DNA from: Smaragdicoccus niigatensis DSM 44881 = NBRC 103563
Lineage (GTDB): Bacteria; Actinomycetota; Actinomycetes; Mycobacteriales; Mycobacteriaceae
NCBI RefSeq assembly: GCF_000380645.1
Contig: NZ_AQXZ01000018.1
Location: forward strand, 682,001-746,000
Length of the DNA stretch: 64,000 nucleotides
Direction: 5' to 3'
In this document: one piece after another, positions 53,413 through 61,474 of the stretch
Layout: each line of letters starts with the position of its first letter
Position numbering within the stretch: the stretch's first letter is position 1
The notes under the pieces: model-generated
Database searches by the model: none
What the model was told of the DNA's origin: nothing
What the model saw: only the letters and a program-made list of their open reading frames with translations
Program-made: the position numbers and the translations under genes

Positions 53413-54089
53413 CCTGCCACCTCGACGAACTCGCTGGTGATCGCACCGCGAACCGCCGAACTGGGCGCGACCCAACCGAAAATGCCACCCTGCGCGGCGA
53501 CCATTTCCAGGCCGACCCGCTGGAATTCGGGGAAATATGAACCGACACAATCGGATACGACCAGGCAGTCGTATCCGCGGTCGTTGGCCTCGCGCACGGT
53601 CGTGTGCACGCAGACTTCCGTCGTCACGCCCGTGACGATGAGCTGCTCGATCCGCTCGGCCTCGAGGATGGTTTCGAAATCGGTGCCGTAGAAGGCGCCC
53701 TTGCCGGGTTTGTCGACGATGTACTCACCGCGCGCCGGCTGGAGTTCGTCGATGAAGTCGTGGCCGTACTCACCCCGGATGAGAATGCGGCCGAAGCGAC
53801 CCGAGTCGCCAATGCGCTGGGACGGATTTCCGCGCCGAAGTTTCGCAGGTGGACAGTCCGACAAATCCGGTCTGTGTCCCTCACGCGTATGAATGATCGT
53901 CATTCCCGCCGCGCGGCAGTCATCGAGCAGTCCGCGCAGCGGACCAACGACCTTGCGCAACTGATAGACGTCGTTGCCCAAGGATTCGCCGAAGCCGCCG
54001 GGCAGGAGGAAATCGCGTTGCATATCGATGATGACAAGTGCGGTCGTCTCGACGTCGAACGGAAAGGGCGAGGGTTGTGCTGGGATCAT
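53409..54089 (-). CDS. Cysteine hydrolase, biuret amidohydrolase (BiuH)-like
   Basis: A 226-aa isochorismatase-superfamily enzyme. Candidate triad: Asp22 (VIIDMQRDF), Lys127 (VDKPGKGAF) and Cys160 (TTEVCVHTT). The Lys-to-Cys spacing (33) and stretches IIHTREGHRPDL, TTEVCVHTTVREANDRGYDC and AAQGGIFGWV closely follow biuret hydrolases as I recall them. It would turn biuret into allophanate and ammonia. ATG at 54089 has AGGAG upstream. The AtzF-like gene lies 34 bases upstream. Alternatives are RutB-like or triuret-type hydrolases. Confidence 0.78.
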   Translation of the reverse strand: MIPAQPSPFPFDVETTALVIIDMQRDFLLPGGFGESLGNDVYQLRKVVGPLRGLLDDCRAAGMTIIHTREGHRPDLSDCPPAKLRRGNPSQRIGDSGRFGRILIRGEYGHDFIDELQPARGEYIVDKPGKGAFYGTDFETILEAERIEQLIVTGVTTEVCVHTTVREANDRGYDCLVVSDCVGSYFPEFQRVGLEMVAAQGGIFGWVAPSSAVRGAITSEFVEVAG

Positions 54090-54123
54090 GCGGGCTCCTA
54101 GGGCGAGCGGAGTGACAGGGATG

Positions 54124-55470
54124 TCATTGCAGAGACGCTTGAAGCGCGGCTGCGACATGGAGAACGGTGTCGTCCGACAAAGCGGGCCCGAGGACCATGA
54201 CGCTCGCCGGACGGCCGTCTTCGGTGAGTCCTGCGGGGACCGAAATCCCGACCAGGTCCAGCAGATTTCCGAAGTGTGTGTAATGCCCGAGCATCGTGTT
54301 GCACCCGATGGGGTTGGCCAACACCTCCTCGACGGTGAACGTCGTGCCGATCGTGGGCACGACCATCACATCCATGTCGCGCCACAGACGGGCTACCTCG
54401 AACTTGAGGACCTGCAACTGTTGCTGGGCGCGGAACGCCTCGATCGCCGTGAATTTGTATCCACTGCGCAGGATTTCGCGCACCACCGGATGGATGGATT
54501 CGGGTGATTCGGTCAGGAGATCCTCGAACTCGACGAGACGCTCGGCGACCCACGGACCCTGATAAAGCAGTTCGCCGGCGGCGAGGAACGGCCGCAACGA
54601 AACCTCGACGGTCTTGAAGTCGTCGGCGATCGTTTCCCGGGCCCGGGTGTGGGCGATTCGCATGGGTTCGTCGCCGAAGAAACTCAGCTGGTCGCCGGGA
54701 GGAAGGCCGATGCGCAACTCCCGGCCGTCATAGGCCGGCCCGCGGGCGCGGCTCCACTCGTAGCCGTCGTCCGGCGCCGCGATGACATCGAAAACCGTAC
54801 GAATATCGGCGACGGTGCCCGCCATCAACGTGACGCAGTCGAGTGACTTGCAGGCCGGCACGAGCCCGACCGCGCTGATCACCCCGCGGGACGGCTTGAA
54901 TCCCACAATTCCGTTGAGCGCGGCCGGAACCCGTCCCGAACCCGCGGTATCGGTGGCGACGGCGAAGGGCACCTCACCGAGCGCGACAGCGAGCGCGGAC
55001 CCCGAGCTGGAACCTCCGGAGATCAGGTCATTGCCGTAAACGCTCCGGGGAATCGTGTACGCGGTCCGCGTCCCGTTCAGTCCGGTCGCGAGCTGATCGA
55101 GGTTCGTCTTTCCGACGTATAGGGCGCCCGCATCGAGCAACCGCTGAACCGCGGGAGCCGTGGTCTCGGCGACATACGCGAAGTCGGGGCAGGCCAGTGT
55201 GGTCGGCTGTCCCGCGACGTCGATGCTGTCTTTGACGGCGAAGGGAACTCCGTACAACGGCACGTCCGGCGACCACGAGACCCCGGCCTGTCCGAGCAGC
55301 GCGTCCCGCCCGACATAGGTGATCCACGTGCCGTCGTCACCGCGCGCCTCGATGACCTCGGCGACCCGCGCCGCGGTCTTCCGTGGTGAACCGGCGCCGC
55401 GGTGCTCGGCCAGCACGTCGGCGATCGAGGGGCCGACCTGGGGCCCGGGCGTCGTGTCTGGGCGGGGCAT
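54124..55470 (-). CDS. Amidase, allophanate hydrolase (AtzF)-like, amidase domain only
   Basis: A 448-aa amidase-signature enzyme. Ser-cisSer-Lys triad: Lys80 (FAVKDSID), Ser154 (GGSSSGSA) and Ser178 (DTAGSGR). The regions KTNLDQLATGLNGTR and VPACKSLDCVTLMA are typical of allophanate hydrolases, which split allophanate to ammonia and carbon dioxide. The roughly 130-residue C-terminal domain of full AtzF/DUR1 enzymes is missing. The start is uncertain: ATG at 55470 lacks a good ribosome site and the frame is open to 55545. Confidence 0.78.
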   Translation of the reverse strand: MPRPDTTPGPQVGPSIADVLAEHRGAGSPRKTAARVAEVIEARGDDGTWITYVGRDALLGQAGVSWSPDVPLYGVPFAVKDSIDVAGQPTTLACPDFAYVAETTAPAVQRLLDAGALYVGKTNLDQLATGLNGTRTAYTIPRSVYGNDLISGGSSSGSALAVALGEVPFAVATDTAGSGRVPAALNGIVGFKPSRGVISAVGLVPACKSLDCVTLMAGTVADIRTVFDVIAAPDDGYEWSRARGPAYDGRELRIGLPPGDQLSFFGDEPMRIAHTRARETIADDFKTVEVSLRPFLAAGELLYQGPWVAERLVEFEDLLTESPESIHPVVREILRSGYKFTAIEAFRAQQQLQVLKFEVARLWRDMDVMVVPTIGTTFTVEEVLANPIGCNTMLGHYTHFGNLLDLVGISVPAGLTEDGRPASVMVLGPALSDDTVLHVAAALQASLQ

Positions 55471-55533
55471 GAGGAGAGTCTTTTCCCAGCGTGTGGCGGC
55501 TGTGGAAAGGCGCTGTGTCCATCGTGTTGCCCA

Positions 55534-55553
55534 TGTGAACTTCATGCTTCACA
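55534..55553. promoter_or_regulatory. Dyad TGTGAA-N8-TTCACA between the amidase and P450 genes
   Basis: A perfect 6-base inverted repeat with an 8-base centre, in the 123-base divergent region. It resembles a CRP-type site but its centre is longer than the six bases between TGTGA and TCACA in CRP sites. A repressor or activator of the amidase operon or of the P450 may bind here. A weak -10 (GATACT, 55582-55587) ends six bases before the P450 ATG. Confidence 0.4.
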
Positions 55554-55593
55554 GGCGCTGGTTCTGGACCGTGAGGTCGCCGATACTGGCTCT

Positions 55594-56958
55594 ATGGAAC
55601 GCGTCATCGCAGATGCTGCACAGTTTCCGCTCGCGCCGACTGTGGACATGTCCTGGCTCGACCGGGTTCGGACAATGCGTGCGTTCAACACTGCCCCGCA
55701 GAGATTTCGCGACGCGGGCGGACCGGTCGTCATCATTCCCTTCGGCCCGAAGTTCCTGGTTCCGACGTTCGCGATGGTGACGTCCCCGCAGGGGGCACGC
55801 CATGTCCTGGCGGGGTCGGACGAGACCTTCGACAAGTGGATGGTCGTGCACGTCGAAGGCCGGCACTGGCTCGGCGAGAACGTCTTTTCGCAGACCCACA
55901 CCCCGTGGGTTCCGCGACGCCGCGCCTTGCAGCCGGCGTTCACGAAGCAGAATGTGCGCAACTATGCGGGTCAGATGGTCGCGTCGGCGCAGTCCGCGGC
56001 CGACGACTGGGCGCAACGCGGAACGGTCGACCTCAACGCCGAAATTCGGCGCCTGACCCTGCAAGTGGTCGGGTTGTCGGTATTCGGCACCGACCTCGGC
56101 TCGCACGACATGGAACTCGGTCGTTCTCTGGAACAGCAAGTCCGATTCGTCACCAATCGCGCCCTTCGGCCCATCCGCGCTCCGTACTGGCTGCCGACCC
56201 CGTACCGCCGGCGGTTCCGTAGGGCCCAGGCGGTGACGATGCGCATCATCAACCAAGCGGTGGACGACGCGATCGCGGATCCAACCCGCAACGCACCGCT
56301 CATTCGTGAGGTCCTCGACGCCAAGGATCCCGAGACGGGGCGCGGCCTCACGCGCGCGGAGGTCGCACAGGAGCTCTTCGCCTTCGCCTTCGCGGGACAC
56401 GACACGACCGCTACCACCTTGACCTACGCGCTGTGGCAGGTCGGTCGCGACGTCGACCTGCAGAATCGCATCGCGGCCGAGGTGAAAGCGTTGGGCGATC
56501 GGCCGCTCACGGCAGCCGATGTGGCGGACCTCCCGCTCACCGTCGCGGTCATCCACGAGGCGTTGCGGATGTTCCCGCCGGCGCCGCTCATCGGCCGGAT
56601 GGCCATGCGCGATGCGGTGGTCGACGGGTTCCGCATCCCCGCCGGGACCAACGTCATGGTCGGCGCGATTGCGTTGCATCGAGATCCGGCACTGTGGTCG
56701 AATCCGGACGCGTTCGAACCGGACCGGTTCATGCCAGGTAACGGAGCTGACCGGGACCGCTGGCAGTTCATTCCCTTCGGCGGGGGTCCGCGAACGTGCA
56801 TCGGCGACCATTTCGCGATGCTCGAAGCCGCGCTCGCGCTGGCGACCGTAGTGCGGGCGGCGAAGTTCGAATCCGTGAGTACGGAGATCACGCCCGCACT
56901 GCCCTTCACGATGACCGTCGCCGGCCGGGTCGACGCCAAGGTCACCCGGCGAACCTGA
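55594..56958 (+). CDS. Cytochrome P450
   Basis: A 454-aa P450. I-helix AGHDTT (267-272), ExxR in the EALRMFPP segment, and heme loop FGGGPRTCIG with Cys402. Overall it resembles the CYP4/CYP102-like bacterial group that hydroxylates fatty acids or other lipophilic compounds, but the substrate is unknown. No ferredoxin or reductase gene is adjacent. The ATG at 55594 sits just after a possible -10, so the mRNA may be leaderless. Confidence 0.93.
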   Translation: MERVIADAAQFPLAPTVDMSWLDRVRTMRAFNTAPQRFRDAGGPVVIIPFGPKFLVPTFAMVTSPQGARHVLAGSDETFDKWMVVHVEGRHWLGENVFSQTHTPWVPRRRALQPAFTKQNVRNYAGQMVASAQSAADDWAQRGTVDLNAEIRRLTLQVVGLSVFGTDLGSHDMELGRSLEQQVRFVTNRALRPIRAPYWLPTPYRRRFRRAQAVTMRIINQAVDDAIADPTRNAPLIREVLDAKDPETGRGLTRAEVAQELFAFAFAGHDTTATTLTYALWQVGRDVDLQNRIAAEVKALGDRPLTAADVADLPLTVAVIHEALRMFPPAPLIGRMAMRDAVVDGFRIPAGTNVMVGAIALHRDPALWSNPDAFEPDRFMPGNGADRDRWQFIPFGGGPRTCIGDHFAMLEAALALATVVRAAKFESVSTEITPALPFTMTVAGRVDAKVTRRT

Positions 56959-57003
56959 GGAGTCTGCGCGAACTTGTCGTAGGTATTCGGCAGACTGGGA
57001 CCC

Positions 57004-58083
57004 GTGCAGCTACCTGTCATGCCGCCCGTCAAGCCGATGCTCGCGAAAACGCACGCCGGAGTACCGCGTGACCCCGGCCTCTTGTTCGAACCGAAGTGGG
57101 ATGGCTTCCGCTGCATCGTGTTCCGCGACGGCGACACCGTCGAACTCGGTTCCCGCAACGATCGACCGCTCACGCGCTACTTCCCCGAACTCGTCGATCT
57201 CCTCAAGGAGGCGCTGCCCGAACGCTGTGTCGTCGACGGCGAGATCGTCATCGTGACTGGTCAGGGGCTCGATTTCGACACCCTTCAGAATCGCCTGCAC
57301 CCCGCCGAGTCCCGGGTGCGCAAGCTCGCGAAGGAGACGCCCGCGAGTTTCGTCGCGTTCGACCTGCTCGCGCTCGGCGACGAGGACGTCACCGGCAAGC
57401 CGTTCCGCGAGCGACGGGCTCTGCTCGAATCGATGCTCGACGCCAGTGAGCTCCAGCGCGTGCACCTCACTCCCCTGACCGACGATCCCGATGTCGCGCA
57501 GGATTGGTTCACCCGATTCGAGGGCGCTGGTTTCGATGGCGTGATGGCCAAGTCGGCCGACTTGTCCTACCAGCAAGACAAGCGCGTCATGCTCAAGATC
57601 AAGCACGAGAGGACGGCAGACTGCGTCGTCGCCGGCTTCCGCTGGCACAAGGACGGCGAGGGCGTCGGGTCGTTGTTGCTCGGCCTGTTCGACGACGAAG
57701 GCACGCTGCATCATGTCGGCGTTGCCGCGAGTTTCACTGCGGCCAAACGAAAGTCACTCGTCACTGAGCTGGCGCCGCTGCGCGAGAACGCGCTGGAGTC
57801 GCATCCGTGGCGCGAGTGGGCGGACTTCATGGCCCAGCAGGCGGGCGGACGAATGCCGGGCGGCCTGAGCCGGTGGAACAACGGCAAGGATCTGAGCTGG
57901 GAGCCGCTGCGGACCGAACTCGTCGCCGAGGTGCGCTACGAGCACTTGCAGTCCGGAAGGTTCCGGCATGGGGCTCGCCTCGTCCACTTCCGCTCTGACC
58001 GCACGCCCGAGTCGTGCACCTATGCGCAGCTCGACGAAGCCGCGCCCGCGGAGCTCGGTGAGATCTTCCAGGAAGCAAAATGA
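57004..58083 (+). CDS. ligC: ATP-dependent DNA ligase LigC
   Basis: A 359-aa ATP-dependent ligase with catalytic Lys31 in EPKWDGFR (motif I), then GSRNDRPLTRYFPEL, VVDGEIVI, FVAFDLLALG, DGVMAKSADLSYQ and a C-terminal OB domain. It lacks primase and nuclease domains, which distinguishes it from LigD. In mycobacteria LigC works with Prim-PolC, here encoded by the next gene (4-base overlap), in short-gap repair. GTG start at 57004. Confidence 0.92.
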   Translation: MQLPVMPPVKPMLAKTHAGVPRDPGLLFEPKWDGFRCIVFRDGDTVELGSRNDRPLTRYFPELVDLLKEALPERCVVDGEIVIVTGQGLDFDTLQNRLHPAESRVRKLAKETPASFVAFDLLALGDEDVTGKPFRERRALLESMLDASELQRVHLTPLTDDPDVAQDWFTRFEGAGFDGVMAKSADLSYQQDKRVMLKIKHERTADCVVAGFRWHKDGEGVGSLLLGLFDDEGTLHHVGVAASFTAAKRKSLVTELAPLRENALESHPWREWADFMAQQAGGRMPGGLSRWNNGKDLSWEPLRTELVAEVRYEHLQSGRFRHGARLVHFRSDRTPESCTYAQLDEAAPAELGEIFQEAK

Positions 58084-59060
58084 CCGAGATCGCCGGCGTC
58101 ACGGTGTCGAGTCCGGAGAAGATCTACTTCCCCGCGACCGGCTGGACCAAGCTCGAGCTCGCGCAGTATTACGAGGCGGTCGCCGAGCCACTGCTCGAGG
58201 CACTCGGCGGGCGTCCCGTCATGATGGAGCGCTACCCCGAGGGCGCCGGCGGGCCGTCGTTCTTTCAAAAAAGAGTTCCGAAAAATTCGCCCGACTGGCT
58301 GACGACCGCCGTCGTCTCCACCCCCAACGGAACGACCAGCGAAGCACTCGTCGTCGCCGATCTTGCGCACATCATCTGGGGAGTGAACTTGGGCTGTATC
58401 GGGTTCCACGTGTGGCCCTACCACGCGGCCGAACCGGAGTTCGCGGACCAGTTGCGGATCGACCTCGACCCCTCGCCCGGCATCACCTTCGCTCAGTTGC
58501 GCGAGGGTGCTGTCCTCACAAAGGAACTCCTCGACGAACTCGGCATCGCGGCGCAGGTGAAAACGTCCGGATCTCGCGGATTGCACATCTACGCGCCGCT
58601 GGACCCCAGGTGGGACAGCTTTCAGGTTCGGGCCGCCGCCGTCGCGCTCGCCCGGGAACTCGAGCGGCGACACCCCGAGAAGATGACCGCGCAGTGGTGG
58701 AAAGAGGAACGCGGACAACGCGTCTTCGTGGACTTCAACCAGAATGCGCCGCATAAAACGGTGTTCGGCGCGTGGTGTGCGCGACCGGTCGTCGGCGGCC
58801 AGGTGTCGACGCCGCTGTCGTGGGACGAACTCGACGAGATAGACCCGAAAGCGCTGACGATCAAGACGGTGCCGGAGCGCTTCGCCACTTCTGGCGACCC
58901 GTGGGCAAACGCCGTTCCACAGTCGATCGAAGCCCTCCTCGAGATGAGTGAGCGTGATCTTGCTTCGGGGATGATGGACGCACCATGGCCGCCCGTGTAC
59001 CCGAAGATGCCCAACGAACCACCGAGAGTGGCTCCGAGCAGGGCAAAGAAGCAAACGTAA
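58080..59060 (+). CDS. Prim-PolC (LigD polymerase-domain-like primase-polymerase)
   Basis: A 326-aa archaeo-eukaryotic primase-fold polymerase as in the LigD polymerase domain. Motifs: VMMERYPEGAGGPSFFQKRVP near 47-67, metal-binding Asp128 and Asp130 (RIDLDP), SGSRGLH (163-169) and a later Asp in RVFVDFNQNAPHKT. It fills short gaps with ribo- or deoxynucleotides before LigC seals them. ATGA overlap with ligC. A run of six A at 58268-58273 is a possible slippage spot, but the frame is intact. Confidence 0.9.
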   Translation: MTEIAGVTVSSPEKIYFPATGWTKLELAQYYEAVAEPLLEALGGRPVMMERYPEGAGGPSFFQKRVPKNSPDWLTTAVVSTPNGTTSEALVVADLAHIIWGVNLGCIGFHVWPYHAAEPEFADQLRIDLDPSPGITFAQLREGAVLTKELLDELGIAAQVKTSGSRGLHIYAPLDPRWDSFQVRAAAVALARELERRHPEKMTAQWWKEERGQRVFVDFNQNAPHKTVFGAWCARPVVGGQVSTPLSWDELDEIDPKALTIKTVPERFATSGDPWANAVPQSIEALLEMSERDLASGMMDAPWPPVYPKMPNEPPRVAPSRAKKQT

Positions 59061-59096
59061 GAATTACGTTACCAACCCTTATTCACCCATAAAAGA

Positions 59097-59110
59097 TTCA
59101 CATAGGTGAA
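59097..59110. promoter_or_regulatory. Dyad TTCAC-N4-GTGAA upstream of the WS/DGAT gene
   Basis: A perfect inverted repeat in an AT-rich 178-base intergenic region (59061-59238), with a third TTCAC at 59082. Possible operator of the acyltransferase gene; regulator unknown. Confidence 0.35.
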
Positions 59111-59238
59111 ACCAAGGGAAACAATTTCGAGTGGCGATCTTTCACAATCGCAGACTAACCTCGAATGCAGTCGGCACCGGTCGACATTCGACGAGGCAGC
59201 GCAGTCTCGGTTACCCCCTTGTTTCGAGGAGCACTGCG

Positions 59239-60630
59239 ATGAGCTTCATGAGTTTGGCTGATTCACCATTTCTGCTGATCGAGTCGCGCGAACACCCCAT
59301 GCACGTCGGCTCAGTGATGATCCTGCGCAAGCCCGAGGACGCAGGACCTGGGTATCTCGGGGACCTCCATCGCCATCTGCTGACCTTCGACAAGCTGCGG
59401 CCTATGTTCCGCAAGCACCCGAAGTCGCCGGTCAACAGCGCTGGTCTGCTCATGTGGACCGAGGAGCGCGAGGTCGATATGGAGTACCACGTCCGGATGT
59501 CCGCGCTGCCGTACCCCGGTAACGAGGGCCAACTGCTCGACCTCATCGGCCGGATGCACAGCACATTGCTCGACCGCCATCGTCCGTTGTGGGAATTCCA
59601 CCTGATCGACGGCCTGATGGGCGACCGCTTCGCCATCTACATCAAGCTGCACCACGCGCTCGTCGACGGCGTGGGCGGAGTGAGCATCGTCAAGCGCGGG
59701 CTCTCCGAGACGCCGGATATCAAGAGCACCCTGCCGTTCTGGGCTCAGGATGGCAGCGCGCCCCCGAAGACCCGCCGGGCACCCATTCGATCGCCATGGG
59801 ACACCGCGAAGATGGTTGCGAACGGCGTCGCGGGCACGGTCAAGACCTTCGCCAAGTCCGGCACTCAGATGCTCCGTGACGACGCCCTGGTCACGCCGTA
59901 TGCGGCACCACGCACGATGTTCAACGTTCCGATCACGGGTGCCCGACGGGTCGCCTATCGCGGCTTCCCGCTCCAGCGTCTCAAGGACGTCGCGGTTGCA
60001 CACGGCGCGACCGTGAACGACATCGTCCTCGCGATGAGCTCCGGAGGACTGCGCCGCTACCTCGAGGACAAGGACGGGCTCCCCGAACAGTCGTTGACCG
60101 CCGCGGTCCCGGTATCGCTGAAGGACAAGAACGACGCCGGCGAAGGCAACCTCATCTCGTTGATCTTGTGCGAACTCGGCACCAACATCGAAGAGCCTAA
60201 GGAACGCCTCGACGCCATCAAGATGTCGATCGGCGCCGCCAAGCAAACGCTCAAGGGTGCCGATGCCGTGCAGGCGATGGCCTTCAGCGGCGTCGTCGTG
60301 GGCGGCCCGGCCGTGCTGAATCTCGTCCCCGGCATGACGAAGGCGCGTCCCCCGTACAACCTGATCATCAGCAATGTGCCCGGTCCCAAGAACGCCGCCT
60401 ACTGGAACGGCTGCTTGGTCGAGCGCGTGTACCCGATGTCACTGGCGCTCGAAGGACAGGCCCTCAACATCACGGTGGTCAGCTACAACGGGATGATCGG
60501 ATTCGGGCTGGTCGGCTGCCGGTCCGGCGTGCCGCACATGGGCCGCATCCTCGCGTACATGGAGGAGAGCCTCGAGGAACTCGAGCGCGCGAGCGGACTC
60601 TCGACCGCCTGGCTTACCTACGCCGAGTGA
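59239..60630 (+). CDS. Wax ester synthase/diacylglycerol acyltransferase (WS/DGAT)
   Basis: A 463-aa acyltransferase that makes triacylglycerol or wax esters from acyl-CoA. The catalytic motif HHALVDG is at 138-144, followed by GVGG; later NDIVLAMSSGGLRRYL, and NVPGPKNAAYWNGCLVE near the C-terminus, all typical. ATG at 59239 follows GAGGAG by about eight bases. The gene converges on the lipase gene (13-base overlap), so lipid synthesis and breakdown genes are side by side. Confidence 0.94.
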   Translation: MSFMSLADSPFLLIESREHPMHVGSVMILRKPEDAGPGYLGDLHRHLLTFDKLRPMFRKHPKSPVNSAGLLMWTEEREVDMEYHVRMSALPYPGNEGQLLDLIGRMHSTLLDRHRPLWEFHLIDGLMGDRFAIYIKLHHALVDGVGGVSIVKRGLSETPDIKSTLPFWAQDGSAPPKTRRAPIRSPWDTAKMVANGVAGTVKTFAKSGTQMLRDDALVTPYAAPRTMFNVPITGARRVAYRGFPLQRLKDVAVAHGATVNDIVLAMSSGGLRRYLEDKDGLPEQSLTAAVPVSLKDKNDAGEGNLISLILCELGTNIEEPKERLDAIKMSIGAAKQTLKGADAVQAMAFSGVVVGGPAVLNLVPGMTKARPPYNLIISNVPGPKNAAYWNGCLVERVYPMSLALEGQALNITVVSYNGMIGFGLVGCRSGVPHMGRILAYMEESLEELERASGLSTAWLTYAE

Positions 60631-61454
60631 GCCGCGATCCAGGACAGGACGTCGTTCATGACGACGTCCTTTTCTGGCTCGTTGAGGATCTCGTGGTACA
60701 GCCCGTCGTACGTCTTGAGCGTCTTGTCCGCGGAACCAGCCTTCTCGTAGGCGAGGTCGGCACCGGCCGGCGAGACGATCTTGTCCGCCGTGCCGCTGGC
60801 GACGAGAAGCGGCACCGTCAGTGAGCCGAGGTTGGCGACGACGTCGTCTGCGGCCTTGAGGATTTCGGCGGCCGTGCGCGACCGGACCTTCCCGGTGAAC
60901 ATGAGCGGGTTGGTTCGGTGGTACTCGACGATCGCGGGGTCGCGGCTCACATGCTCCGAATCGAGCGCGACTGCCCCGAGGTTCGGCGCGACGACCGACA
61001 ACACCTTGCCAGCGGCGATCAGCGCCGGGCCGGCGACCGTCTGGACGAGCGCCGGTGCCGACACGATGAGGCCGCGGATGTCCGGCTTGTCGCGAATGAC
61101 GTACGACAGGGAAACGAGTCCGCCCATGCTGTGCCCGAGAACGAACAGCGGGAGGTCAGGGTGCGCCTCGCGCGCTTTCCGCACGAGCGAACCGACACCG
61201 TCCAGCACCTGGGACCAGCGGTAGAGCTGGCCGCGGACGCCGTCGGAGCGACCGTGACCGGAGTGGTCGAGTGCGTACACCGCGTACCCGGCGCCGTTCA
61301 ACTGCTCGGCGACCCAGTCGTAGCGAGCGCTGTGTTCGTGGAGACCGTGCACGACGACGACCACGCCCTTCAGCGCGCCCTCGGGCTCCCACGCCTGCCA
61401 GTACAGGTTGCGACCTTCGGCACCGGCGAGAGTTCCCTCCGTGTGTCCAGCCAT
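60618..61454 (-). CDS. Monoacylglycerol lipase
   Basis: A 278-aa alpha/beta hydrolase of the monoacylglycerol lipase family (Rv0183-like). Motifs: VHGLHEHSARY (oxyanion hole), GHSMGG with Ser109, Asp225 (GTADKIVSP) and His255 (LYHEILNE). It cleaves monoacylglycerols. ATG at 61454 has AAGGAG seven bases upstream. It starts 20 bases after the next gene's stop, so the two are probably co-transcribed. Confidence 0.93.
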   Translation of the reverse strand: MAGHTEGTLAGAEGRNLYWQAWEPEGALKGVVVVVHGLHEHSARYDWVAEQLNGAGYAVYALDHSGHGRSDGVRGQLYRWSQVLDGVGSLVRKAREAHPDLPLFVLGHSMGGLVSLSYVIRDKPDIRGLIVSAPALVQTVAGPALIAAGKVLSVVAPNLGAVALDSEHVSRDPAIVEYHRTNPLMFTGKVRSRTAAEILKAADDVVANLGSLTVPLLVASGTADKIVSPAGADLAYEKAGSADKTLKTYDGLYHEILNEPEKDVVMNDVLSWIAAHSA

Positions 61455-61474
61455 CGGTGTCTCCTTAGTTTCGG

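Noticed and set aside
55534-55553. Classical CRP site
   Set aside because: CRP sites have six bases between TGTGA and TCACA; here there are ten. Kept only as an unnamed dyad.
55549-56811. A 420-codon open frame on the minus strand, antisense to the P450 gene
   Set aside because: No recognisable domain, while the plus-strand frame has every P450 motif.
58268-58273. Possible programmed or accidental frameshift in the Prim-PolC gene at an A6 run
   Set aside because: The frame is continuous through the run, and all conserved motifs lie in the same frame on both sides.
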